41,806 nt of DNA, from assembly GCF_005503695.1 (NCBI RefSeq), contig NZ_SCMU01000026.1, positions 1 through 41,806 of the forward strand, written 5' to 3'. The notes beneath the pieces were generated by a model, which was not told the DNA's origin, searched no databases, and was given only the letters and a program-made list of their open reading frames with translations. The position numbers were made by a program, and so were the translations under genes. Shown here one piece after another: positions 34,128 through 41,806 of this stretch. The DNA is from Sphingopyxis sp. 2PD. Its GTDB lineage: Bacteria; Pseudomonadota; Alphaproteobacteria; Sphingomonadales; Sphingomonadaceae. Each line of letters starts with the position of its first letter. Positions within the stretch are counted from its first letter, which is position 1.

Positions 34128-35710
34128 ATGAGCGAGGGGGTGGAAGAGCTGCCCGACGACGTCGAGGCACTAAAGGCGATGATCATCGCCGAACGGCTCC
34201 GCTCCGCCCGGCTCCAGCACCTTCTTGATGTCCTCAATCGCATGCACTTCGGCAAGCGGTCGGAGAAGATCGACAGCGGCCAGCTCGCGCTGGCGCTCGA
34301 AGATCGCGACGTATCGATGGCCGAAGCCGAACTGCTGGTCGAACAGGGCGAGGAAGCCACCGGCATCGCGCCGCCGCGGCGCAAGCGTGCGGCGGACGAA
34401 CCCGCGCCTCGCTGCCGGCGCATCTTCCGCGTCACGAGATCGAGATCGCGCCGGAGGCCGGCTGCTGCGCGGGCTGCGGCGGTGCGCTGCACCGGATCGG
34501 CGAGGATCGGTCCCAACGACTCGACATCATCCCCGCCCAATATCGCGTCATCGTGACGGTGCGGCCGAGGATGGTGTGCCGATCGTGCGGCGATAGCGTC
34601 GCGCAGGCGAAGGCTCCCGCGCATGTGGTGCCGGGCGGCCTGCCGAGGGAAGCGCTGCTCGCCGATATCCTCGTCAAGAAATACGCTGATCACCTTCCGC
34701 TCTACCGGCAGGCGCAGATGTTGGCGCGCCAGGGCGTGACGATCGATCGCGCGACGCTCGCGGGCTGGGTCGGCCGCGCGGCGGGCTATCTGAAGCCGAT
34801 CGTCGACCGGCAGAAGGCGGAGCTTCTGAAGAGCGATCGCCTGTTCGTCGACGAGACCACCGCGATGGTGCTGGCGCCGAGCAGCGGCAAGACGAAGACG
34901 GGCTACCTGTGGGCGATGGTCCGCGACGACCGCCCGCATGGCGGGGTCGATCCACCCGCGATCGTTTACAGCTACATGCCGGGCCGGGGCGGCATGTGGG
35001 CGGCGAAGCTCCTCGGCGAGTATCACGGCATCCTGCAGGTCGATGGCTATGAAGCCTATGGCCAGTTCGGCAAGGCGGGACGTCCCGGCGGACCCTCGGT
35101 GCTGGCCTATTGCTGGGCGCATGTTCGCCGCGGCTTCTTCGACGCCGGCGGCAAGGGCGATGGCGCGCCGATCGCCACCGAAGCGCTGCACCGGATCGGG
35201 CTGCTCTACAACATCGAGCGCGAGATCCACGGTCGCACGCCCGAGGAGCGCCTTGCCGTCCGCTAGGCGCGGTCCAGCCCGATCGTCGACGAGCTGCATG
35301 ACTGGCTCGACGCCAAGCGCCGGCGCATGTTCAGCGGCTCGCCGACCCTCAAGGCGATCAACTATGCACTGAGCCACTGGGCCGGGCTCGTCCGGTTCCT
35401 CGACGATGGCCGGATCGACATCGACAACAACCCGGTGGAGCGGTCGATGCGGCCGATCGCACTCCAACGGAAAAATGCGTTGTTCGCGGGCCACGAACTG
35501 GGCGCCGAGAACTGGGCGGCGATCGCGTCGCTGATCGAGACCTGCAAGCTGGGTGCGATCAACCCCGCCGCCTACCTGGCCGACGTCCTTGCCCGCATCG
35601 TCACCCGCGGCGACGGCGAGCCCATCGATGACCTGCTACCTGGGAACTGGGTCGATACAAAGGCCGCCGAAATGACGTTCGAAACGAGTGCCACCGCCAA
35701 CGCCGCCTGA
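34128..35710 (+). pseudogene. tnpC: IS66-family transposase TnpC, frameshifted and with a stop
   Basis: The N-terminal part (ALKAMIIAERLRSARLQHLLDVLNRMHFGKRSEKID) is open to about 34400. There the frame shifts (near 34405-34415), and LPAHLPRHEIEIAPEAGCCAGCGG through the DDE region (FVDETTAMVL, LQVDGYEAYG, AYCWAHVRRGFFD) follows in another frame. A TAG stop at 35264-35266 then separates the tail (INYALSHWAGLVRFLDDGRIDIDNNPVERSMRP). This transposase is therefore inactive, unless the sequence has errors. Confidence 0.9.
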
Positions 35711-35816
35711 GCAAAGCACGATCGAAATTAGATACAACGAAATTAGGCGCCAGCTTCTAATCGAAGCCCGCGCCCGTCCGCCCCGCGTGGGGGAAAATTA
35801 TCACTTACCAGGATCC

Positions 35817-36202
35817 ACACCATCCTGACAGATAACGGCGTACAGTTCGTGCAGCGGGACCAAGGCGGCCCACTGGGATGGATCGGCCATATCTTCGGCC
35901 GTGTCTGCGAGCAGAACGGCATCGAGCATCGCCTCACCAAGCCCTATCACCCATGGACCAACGGCCAGGCCGAACGGATGGTGCGCACCATCAAGGAGGC
36001 CACCGTCAAATCCTTCCATTACACGTCGATCAATGAACTGCGCCGCCATGTCCGCGACTGGCTCGTCGCTTACAACTTCGCCAAGCAGTTGAAGGCTCTG
36101 CGCTTCAAGACAACCTACGAGGCCATCGAAGAGCTCCGGAAATCCAAGCCAGATATCTTCGATATGAAACCACTCCATCACATGCTGGGACTAAACACCT
36201 AA
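35817..36202 (+). pseudogene. IS481-family transposase, 3' fragment
   Basis: The frame continues from 31967: HTILTDNGVQFVQRDQGG, IFGRVCEQNGIEHRLTKPYHPWTNGQAERMVRTIKEA with the second catalytic Asp and the Glu region, ending HHMLGLNT. Removing the inserts and one copy of the target duplication restores PYRI-HTILTDNG with no frame change. Just beyond the stop, ggaccactc followed by a G-rich run (36213-36232) resembles an IS terminus and also the IS3 end near position 88-113. Confidence 0.9.
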
Positions 36203-36361
36203 CAGTCCACGCGGACCACTCGGTGGGGGCCGGTCAGATTCGAGGGGCAGGAGCCAATGTGCCTCCCATATCGCTCGCGCGAGACGCAAGTTTCCGCAGT
36301 GCGCACGCCGGACGTATCTCACACCCATTCCTCGCCCAAGACTGCAATTGGCGCATGAAAT

Positions 36362-36398
36362 CGGCGTCGGAGGGCCTGCTACTGGCCCTCCGACGCCG
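36362..36398 (-). terminator. Strong hairpin terminator below the TonB receptor gene
   Basis: A perfect 15-bp stem (36362-36376 with 36384-36398) and a 7-nt loop lie about 50 bp below the receptor stop. On both strands it is followed by a short T-rich stretch (gatttcatg on the minus, gattttcatg on the plus), so it may work in both directions. Confidence 0.75.
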
Positions 36399-36448
36399 CG
36401 ATTTTCATGCGGTATAATTTTTCCCGATCGATTGGGACAGCTAAAGCA

Positions 36449-39385
36449 TTAGAATTTTGCGCCGATCGCGACACCATAACGCCGCGGATCAAGCGTGTAG
36501 ATATTTGTAAAATTACCGGAAGATGCATCGGTGACATAAAGTCCGGTAACTGAGTTGCTATCGAAGATATTCTGAACGAACCCCCGGACAAACCAGCGCT
36601 CGTCGGCACCATTCAACTGCAAAACTGCATTAGCCTGTACGAAAGGTTGGATGCGATTAATTCTGCCGTTGAAGATATTGCCATATTGCTTTCCGGTCAT
36701 GGAAATGTCGACGCGGGGGACGAGTGTCATACCATTCCCGACCTCTGCCGTGTACTGCACGCCCATCGAGACCTTGACATTCGGCGCTTGCGGCAATGTG
36801 TTGCCCTTGATGTTAACCTCGACGCCAGGACTCAATACCTGGATCCCGCTGTTCGCAGGGATAGCGCTCGCGAGGACACCGCAAATGCCGAACGCGCCGC
36901 TGGAGGCGATATTGCCGTCCGAAGGAAATTCCTGCGGTGCGCGAAGGCCGAGAGCCGCATTTACGCCCGCAACGAACGCATCAGCAACGCCAGGCGCAGG
37001 TCCCGTGACAGCGCAGTGCGCACCATTGCTGATGTCCTTGATAATCACGGCATCAGGATCCCCGCCGCCCGGATCACGCGGATTGGAGAAGAATTGATCG
37101 CCGGCGACCTTGGCATTGAGATAGCTGAAGGACAGATTGATAAGCCAGTTCGGGTCCGGCCTGATGACAGACTCCAGTTCGACACCCCAGATATTGGCGT
37201 CAACCGTGTCATTCACGGACGTTCTTGCCACGATGCGGCTGAGCTGCAGTCCACTATATTTGTAGTAAAATGCGGTGGCATTGAGTTGTAACGCGCCGTT
37301 TGCGAAGACGTTCTTGGAGCCGATCTCGAAGGCATCGATCGTTTCAGAGCCGAAACTCTCGCTGACGGCGAAAATCGGAGAAAGCGGAGGATTGATCCCG
37401 CCGGATTTGTAACCCCTAGAATAAGATGCATAGAGTGAATTGTCCGGCGTAACCTCGAAGGCCAGAACTGCTCGTCCGGTAATTTCGTCGAAGCTTACTT
37501 CGCGAAACTGGGCGAGCTGTTGGCCCGGCGTCCCCGGGTCGGCATCGAAAAGCCCAGACGGCCCGGTGAGGGGCGTTATCGGGGTATCGAACGGATCTCC
37601 ATCATTGGCATAAGGGTTCAGGAAACTGATCAGCGTCGTACGCGCCGTCACATCCTTCTTGTCATTATTGTAACGCAGCCCCCCGGTCAACGTCAGCCGG
37701 TCGCTTAGATCGAAATAGACCTCGCCGAAAATGCCATAGCTCTCTAGATTCGATTCCAGCGAGTTGTTCCGATACATCGACGTCGCGAAATAGGATGGCG
37801 GAAGGCCGCCCGACAAGGAGCCGAATGAACCCAATACGGCACTGGCGTAATCGAGCGCAAACGAGTTCACATAATAGCTATTGTCGGTGGTTTTCGATTT
37901 CGCGTAAATTCCGCCCAACAGGAAATTGAACGGCCCGTCGAAGTCACTCGTGAGGATGAGCTCTCCGCTCCACGATTCGCGTTGTTCCGAAGATCGATCG
38001 AAAGAAAGCGGCGTTTCGGAACACAGCGAGTTCCCTTCGAAAGCGCCTCTGCTTCCATCATCATTATCCGACGTGCACAGCACGCCCTGCGGACCGTCCG
38101 GGATTAGAGCGCCGGCAATCGGCGAAAAATAGGCCGAAGAGCCGGGAATGAAGGCTGGCGCCGGCGGAGCAAGACCTGTCGGTAATCCGTTAGCCGCAAA
38201 AAAGTCCAACGTATTGAGCGCCGGGGCGAAACCGGCACGGCTTTGAATTCCAAGAAAATAGTCCTGCCTGGAATCGACTTCAGTATCCTGATAAATGCCG
38301 GTGGCCGTCAGGGTCATCGCGCCGAATTTTTGCTCAAGGCGCGCCTGCACCTGTAGCTCTTCGGCAAAATAGAAAGGGGTATAGGCCGTGTTGACGACAC
38401 GCACATCGCCAGGCTCCTGAAACCCGGAAAACCCATCAGGGCCATAAAGGCTGCCGAGGCCGAGCACGGCGGGAATGCCCTGAATGGCGAAGAACTCGGA
38501 TGAACTGAGCGTCGCACCGACCGTTGAATTTGCGTTCGTGGTATCGAAATCACGTCGATTGTTCAGGCATCCGAGCACGCCCAATGGATCGCGTTGGCAC
38601 GTTTGTTTCTGGTTTCTGAGGCGCGTGTCCTTTTCCCGGAAATAATAGCCCATGAGATCGATCGTCGTATCAGGACCGGGTTCGAAACGAAGGGAGCCTC
38701 GCAACGCATAGAGGTCCCGAGCGTCGATGTCCGATCCATCATAGAGATTCGTCGTATAACCGTCGCGGTTCACATATATGCCCGCCAGCCTCACGCCGAT
38801 CATATCCCCGATCGGGACGTTGACCATGCCACGCGCTTCGATGCTGTTGAAATTGCCATACTCGAATTGCGCTTCAGCCTCGAAACGGGAGAGTTTGGGT
38901 TTCGCGGTCACAACATTCACGACCCCGGAGGTCGCATTCCGGCCGAACAGGGTGCCTTGAGGTCCGCGAAGGACTTCAATCCTTTCCAGATCGAAATATT
39001 CGGTCTCGAACAGGCGTGTTCCGAACAAGGGGGATCCATTGACATGGATTGCGGTCGCAGCATCGCAGGTGACGCCGACGCACAGGTCGCCAACGCCGCG
39101 AATAGTGAATGAAGCTGAGGTGAAATTGCCTTTCGAGAAAGATACATTGGGCAGCGTCAGCTGTAGATCCGAGGCATTTTCGATCTGCTGGCTTTCAAGC
39201 GCCTCAGCGCTGAATGCGCTGACAGCGATCGGTACGTCTTGCAAGCTTTGCGCCTGACGTTGCGCTGTCACGACGATGACATTGTCACCGCCATCTGGCT
39301 CTTCGGCTATGACTTCCTGAGCATTTGAGACCTGTGGCAACGCCATCACGACGGCGCTTGCCAACCAGTAGGCTTTCTTATTCAT
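36449..39385 (-). CDS. TonB-dependent outer membrane receptor
   Basis: This 978-aa protein starts at ATG 39385, because the signal peptide (KKAYWLASAVVMALPQVSNAQ) begins there and GGGAG lies upstream; the frame is open to 39571. The TonB box-like NVIVVTAQR precedes the plug: LQDVPIAVSAFSAEAL, LPNVSFSKGNFTSASFTIRGVGD, LFGRNATSGVVNVVT. The 22-strand barrel has the usual repeats (RYNNDKKDVTART, LYASYSRGYKSGG) and ends FTNIYTLDPRRYGVAIGAKF with terminal Phe. It is of the OMR type common in sphingomonads. Substrate is unknown; a link to the lasso peptide is not supported by distance. Confidence 0.93.
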   Translation of the reverse strand: MNKKAYWLASAVVMALPQVSNAQEVIAEEPDGGDNVIVVTAQRQAQSLQDVPIAVSAFSAEALESQQIENASDLQLTLPNVSFSKGNFTSASFTIRGVGDLCVGVTCDAATAIHVNGSPLFGTRLFETEYFDLERIEVLRGPQGTLFGRNATSGVVNVVTAKPKLSRFEAEAQFEYGNFNSIEARGMVNVPIGDMIGVRLAGIYVNRDGYTTNLYDGSDIDARDLYALRGSLRFEPGPDTTIDLMGYYFREKDTRLRNQKQTCQRDPLGVLGCLNNRRDFDTTNANSTVGATLSSSEFFAIQGIPAVLGLGSLYGPDGFSGFQEPGDVRVVNTAYTPFYFAEELQVQARLEQKFGAMTLTATGIYQDTEVDSRQDYFLGIQSRAGFAPALNTLDFFAANGLPTGLAPPAPAFIPGSSAYFSPIAGALIPDGPQGVLCTSDNDDGSRGAFEGNSLCSETPLSFDRSSEQRESWSGELILTSDFDGPFNFLLGGIYAKSKTTDNSYYVNSFALDYASAVLGSFGSLSGGLPPSYFATSMYRNNSLESNLESYGIFGEVYFDLSDRLTLTGGLRYNNDKKDVTARTTLISFLNPYANDGDPFDTPITPLTGPSGLFDADPGTPGQQLAQFREVSFDEITGRAVLAFEVTPDNSLYASYSRGYKSGGINPPLSPIFAVSESFGSETIDAFEIGSKNVFANGALQLNATAFYYKYSGLQLSRIVARTSVNDTVDANIWGVELESVIRPDPNWLINLSFSYLNAKVAGDQFFSNPRDPGGGDPDAVIIKDISNGAHCAVTGPAPGVADAFVAGVNAALGLRAPQEFPSDGNIASSGAFGICGVLASAIPANSGIQVLSPGVEVNIKGNTLPQAPNVKVSMGVQYTAEVGNGMTLVPRVDISMTGKQYGNIFNGRINRIQPFVQANAVLQLNGADERWFVRGFVQNIFDSNSVTGLYVTDASSGNFTNIYTLDPRRYGVAIGAKF

Positions 39386-40072
39386 CACCCTATCTCTCCC
39401 TGTCTCGATTTTTTCGTTTCTTGCGCGAACCCGTCCTTGTCCCCGATTGTCGATGTTCAAAAATGGGGCAGCTCGCCGAGCTGCCCCGAGTTTGAGGAGT
39501 GGCCAGAAGGAGATTTCCGGAGAGGAAAAGATTCTCGCCGCTCGGCTGGAAGATGAGCAGTTTTTCGGCATTTGGTAAAGAACTTTATTATGGCACTTTA
39601 TTATTTTGCTCGGGGCGGTGGGAGGTGTGCCATCTCAGATCCGAAGATATCAGTTTATACATCCGATGCTTGCTGTCAGCGCTTCAGCCTTGGCGCGGTC
39701 GAGCGCGCGCCGACGACTTTTGGATGCGGCTGCGGTACGGCATGCCCGATCCGGAGCGCATGACCCGCGTGGTCGAAAGTTGGATAGCAGTGCAAAAGGC
39801 CGGGCTCTGATCCCGGCTGGTGGAAACCAGGGGGTCAGGTCAGTTCACCTATTCCTTCCCGTTCATTTTAGAGTCATCAAGATCGTATTAACCACGTCAC
39901 GGTCCCTGCCGGGCAGGGCTTTCACGTGGGGGCATCCATGACCAGAACCAAACCATCCCTTAAGTCAGCTATCCTGTTGGCCAAATAGGATCAAGGCGAC
40001 CGGCGCACCAATTTACCTCGTGACTGAGCCATGTGCGCGCGAAAACCGTCACCACTTCGATGGGGATTCGAC
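39386..40072. other. Intergenic region between receptor and exported protein genes
   Basis: It holds the receptor promoter on the minus side, a hairpin at 39465-39487, and AT-rich DNA around 39570-39610. A plus-strand frame near 39690-39810 (ARADDFWMRLRYGMPDPERMTRVVESWIAVQKAGL) looks like the end of a real protein but has no start or recognised family. A short palindrome, ccctgccgggcaggg, lies at about 39905-39919. Confidence 0.45.
39460..39487 (-). terminator. Hairpin with T-run upstream of the receptor gene
   Basis: The arms ggggcagctcg (39465-39475) and cgagctgcccc (39477-39487) are perfect complements. On the minus strand the stem is followed by ATTTTTG. It would end a minus-strand transcript coming from above 39490, but no intact gene is there, so it may be left over from a deleted gene or act as an attenuator in the receptor leader. 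Confidence 0.55.
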
Positions 40073-41395
40073 ATGACATTGCCATTTCACATGCCGTCCA
40101 CAATCCGCCTTTCGGGTGTAGGTCTTGCCGCTTGTGCGATTGCCACGATTGCTGCCGCAAGTGCGCAGGCGCTACCACTATCCAGCTTCAAGGATCAGGG
40201 CGTCGACCATATCTTTGGCAGCTACGCCCCGCGCGGCGACTGCTCAAAGGAACCGCGCGTAACCATCGATGAAAAGGGCATGACGTTCCGCGCCAATGGT
40301 CGGGAAATAAAGCCCCCTCGGGTGGAATATGCTCTCACCTTCATGGGCCAGAGCTATGACGGCATCATGGCAGTATTTTTTCCCTTTCCAGTTAGCAGCA
40401 ATGATTTTGGTCGGGTTCTCATGTATGTGAACGACGACGAGAAGCGCGGTGTCATCCGCTTTGAATCCGATCTGCCGCGCGGCCAACGCCCGGCTTCTTT
40501 CCATGCGGCCTTCACGGGTGGCGGCCCGTTCACGCTCTGCCAGGGCAGCGCTCTTGCTGGCACGCCACTGCCGCCACGGCCTGAGCCGGCGGTGGCCGTG
40601 CAAGGCATTCCAGCGGAATGGACCAATCTCGCCAGCCTCGTCGGCAAATATCCGGGAAGCTACGCCAAGGACAATATCGACCTGTTCGATAAGGGTACCT
40701 TGGCTGCGGCATTGAAGGCCCGGATGGGGCCGAAGATGGCTGCGCTGCGGACCAATCTCTCAGCCGTCTCGCCATTGCAGCGGGCTGGGAACTATTACTA
40801 TCTTTCCGGCAATGCGCAGCATCAGGGCGGTGTGGAGCAGGCCTATATAATAATAGACCCGGCGCGCCGTGCGGTGCAGGTGGGCCTTTGGGAGCGCGGC
40901 AAGCTAACAGTTTATCCGTCTGCTTCGGGCGTTAGGCTGCCGATTGCGCCGGAAATCAAGACGCTGTTGGACAAAAGTCCGCCCGAAACGGCAGTGCCGC
41001 TTCCCGGTACACCCTGGGAAGTTGTACCGGTGCAAGGTCGCGCGCCCATGGCTTATGTGAGCGCCGCGGCATCGCCCAACATCGAAGCCCTCAGTCTCTA
41101 TTGTGAAGGCGGAAAGCCCTACATGGCGATGCTGCTCAACAAGCCCTCCGCCGACAATGCGATGACGATGACGTGGAACTTCTCCGGTCGGCTCGTTAGC
41201 ATATCCGTTCAGCGCGCCAATGCGAACGGCACTCAATGGATCGGCGGCGTGACGGGTACGCAACTTGTTCCCCTGCTCATGCAGCAAAGCGGGACGGTGA
41301 TGCTACGTATCAACGGGCGGCTGGAAGGCGAAGCCTCGCTCAGCAATTCAATTGCAGTGCTGCGCGATACCCTGCGGGGATGCGTGCGGCTCTGA
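40073..41395 (+). CDS. Exported protein of unknown function
   Basis: This 440-aa protein is most likely to start at ATG 40073 (MTLPFHMPSTIRL; ATG 40091 is possible). The signal peptide is GVGLAACAIATIAAASAQA. The mature part begins LPLSSFKDQGVDHIFGSYAPRGDCSKEPRVTID, with two domains: a beta-rich N-terminal part with Cys (GPFTLCQGSAL), then a Pro-rich linker and a C-terminal part with VSAAASPNIEALSLYCEGGKPYMAMLLNKPS and a last RDTLRGCVRL. I do not recognise the family. It diverges from the receptor gene. Confidence 0.75.
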   Translation: MTLPFHMPSTIRLSGVGLAACAIATIAAASAQALPLSSFKDQGVDHIFGSYAPRGDCSKEPRVTIDEKGMTFRANGREIKPPRVEYALTFMGQSYDGIMAVFFPFPVSSNDFGRVLMYVNDDEKRGVIRFESDLPRGQRPASFHAAFTGGGPFTLCQGSALAGTPLPPRPEPAVAVQGIPAEWTNLASLVGKYPGSYAKDNIDLFDKGTLAAALKARMGPKMAALRTNLSAVSPLQRAGNYYYLSGNAQHQGGVEQAYIIIDPARRAVQVGLWERGKLTVYPSASGVRLPIAPEIKTLLDKSPPETAVPLPGTPWEVVPVQGRAPMAYVSAAASPNIEALSLYCEGGKPYMAMLLNKPSADNAMTMTWNFSGRLVSISVQRANANGTQWIGGVTGTQLVPLLMQQSGTVMLRINGRLEGEASLSNSIAVLRDTLRGCVRL

Positions 41396-41693
41396 CCTGT
41401 GAGAACGGCGCCGCCTCCATTTCAGGTGCTCTGCCACCTGAATTCTGGACCAGTTGCGGTTAGAGTTTTCCGCCGTAGATATCATTGGCTGGGCGAGGAG
41501 TTAGAGCGGGATGACATTTGGCTGATTCAAAGGGGATTCTTTTTTGGGCGGTTTTCTGATTCATATGTGGACGCCCCCTATGGCAAGGGCTTTGTGGTCG
41601 CGATGGCTTTGATCGGTTGCTTTCATATGTCCGGCCTGTTTGTGCGGCGTTTTGAGTGCCGCTGGCCTTGATGGAAATCCGCCGGTGAGGTCC
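41396..41693. other. Spacer before the IS5-family fragment, no gene
   Basis: A 90-codon plus-strand frame exists (41399-41671) but has no signal of coding. A stretch of relatively AT-rich sequence (41500-41560) is unlike the neighbours and may be part of the insertion sequence edge. Confidence 0.4.
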
Positions 41694-41806
41694 CTAGGCC
41701 GCGTTGACAAAAGACTTCAGCCATAGCCGCGTGGCGGCGAGGTTTAGGAAGCTCTCGAACGAGAGAAGGGTTTTGTCATATCGAGTGGCGATGCGTCGTT
41801 GCTGTT
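41694..41806 (-). mobile_element. IS5-family transposase, C-terminal end (cut by window)
   Basis: The minus strand reads QQRRIATRYDKTLLSFESFLNLAATRLWLKSFVNAA and a TAG stop at 41694-41696. This is the common end of IS5-family (IS427-like) transposases: RIATRYDK, SFLNLAATRLWL. The remainder lies beyond the right edge. It makes this end of the window another mobile-element boundary. Confidence 0.9.

Larger units (their letters stand above)
33220..35808 (+). mobile_element. IS66-family element inserted in the IS481 gene
   Basis: The left end begins GTAAGCGCTAATTTACCCCC (33220 onward) and the right end, on the minus strand from 35808, begins GTAAGTGATAATTTTCCCCC. These imperfect repeats match IS66-type GTAA termini. 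The flanking 8-bp duplication caggatcc (31960-31967 and 35809-35816) fits IS66. The first base of the element is now duplicated by the IS3 insertion (31968 and 33220). The element has tnpA, tnpB and a broken tnpC. Confidence 0.93.

Noticed and set aside
36449..39385. TonB receptor as the lasso peptide transporter
   Set aside because: It is too far from the cluster and separated by an operon and several insertion sequences; nothing in its sequence points to the peptide.

Overview
The window reads as accessory DNA from a sphingomonad (Alphaproteobacteria, Sphingomonadales; genus not resolved). The reasons are the lasso-peptide locus with an AtxE2-type isopeptidase and GntR regulator, an F-type conjugation operon, a large OMR-type TonB-dependent receptor, and GC-rich codon use. 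No rRNA, tRNA, replication origin or CRISPR array was seen.

Layout. (1) At 1-4326 is a lasso-peptide locus on the minus strand: GntR-family regulator, a 45-aa precursor, a fused RRE/protease, and an asparagine-synthetase-like cyclase. Facing it is the C-terminal half of a lasso isopeptidase, cut off at its 5' side by an IS3-family element that runs off the left edge. The precursor was found by reading the minus strand below the regulator; the predicted product is a 22-residue lasso peptide with a Gly1-Asp9 ring. (2) At 4478-8908 are a LuxR-type HTH protein with a C-terminal membrane anchor and two partners, a decayed PRC-barrel gene, an RHH/PIN toxin-antitoxin pair, a MarR regulator and a small membrane protein. 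(3) At 8905-30110 is an F-type type IV secretion operon on the minus strand, read from high to low coordinates: traB fragment, traV, traC, two small membrane proteins, traW, traU, a TraN-like pair, trbC, an S26 peptidase, traF, a TrbB-like thioredoxin-fold gene, traH and traG. Three toxin-antitoxin-like cassettes sit between traF and traH. (4) At 31273-36202 is a nest of insertion sequences: an IS481-family gene split by an IS66-family element, which was then hit at its first base by an IS3-family element; target duplications for both events are visible. (5) At 36362-41806 are a TonB-dependent receptor, an exported protein of unknown function and the end of an IS5-family transposase.

How it fits together. 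The lasso precursor, protease and cyclase look intact and could make peptide, but the matching isopeptidase has lost its N-terminal domain and any genes beyond it are outside the window. Two perfect palindromes between the regulator gene and the precursor gene are candidate operators. The conjugation operon still encodes most mating-channel proteins but lacks traA, traL, traE, traK, the 5' part of traB, and traD/traI here, so it is probably a remnant or depends on genes elsewhere. The most novel items are the lasso peptide with its broken isopeptidase, the AbiEii-like toxin paired with a small non-AbiEi protein inside the tra operon, and the nested insertion sequences.
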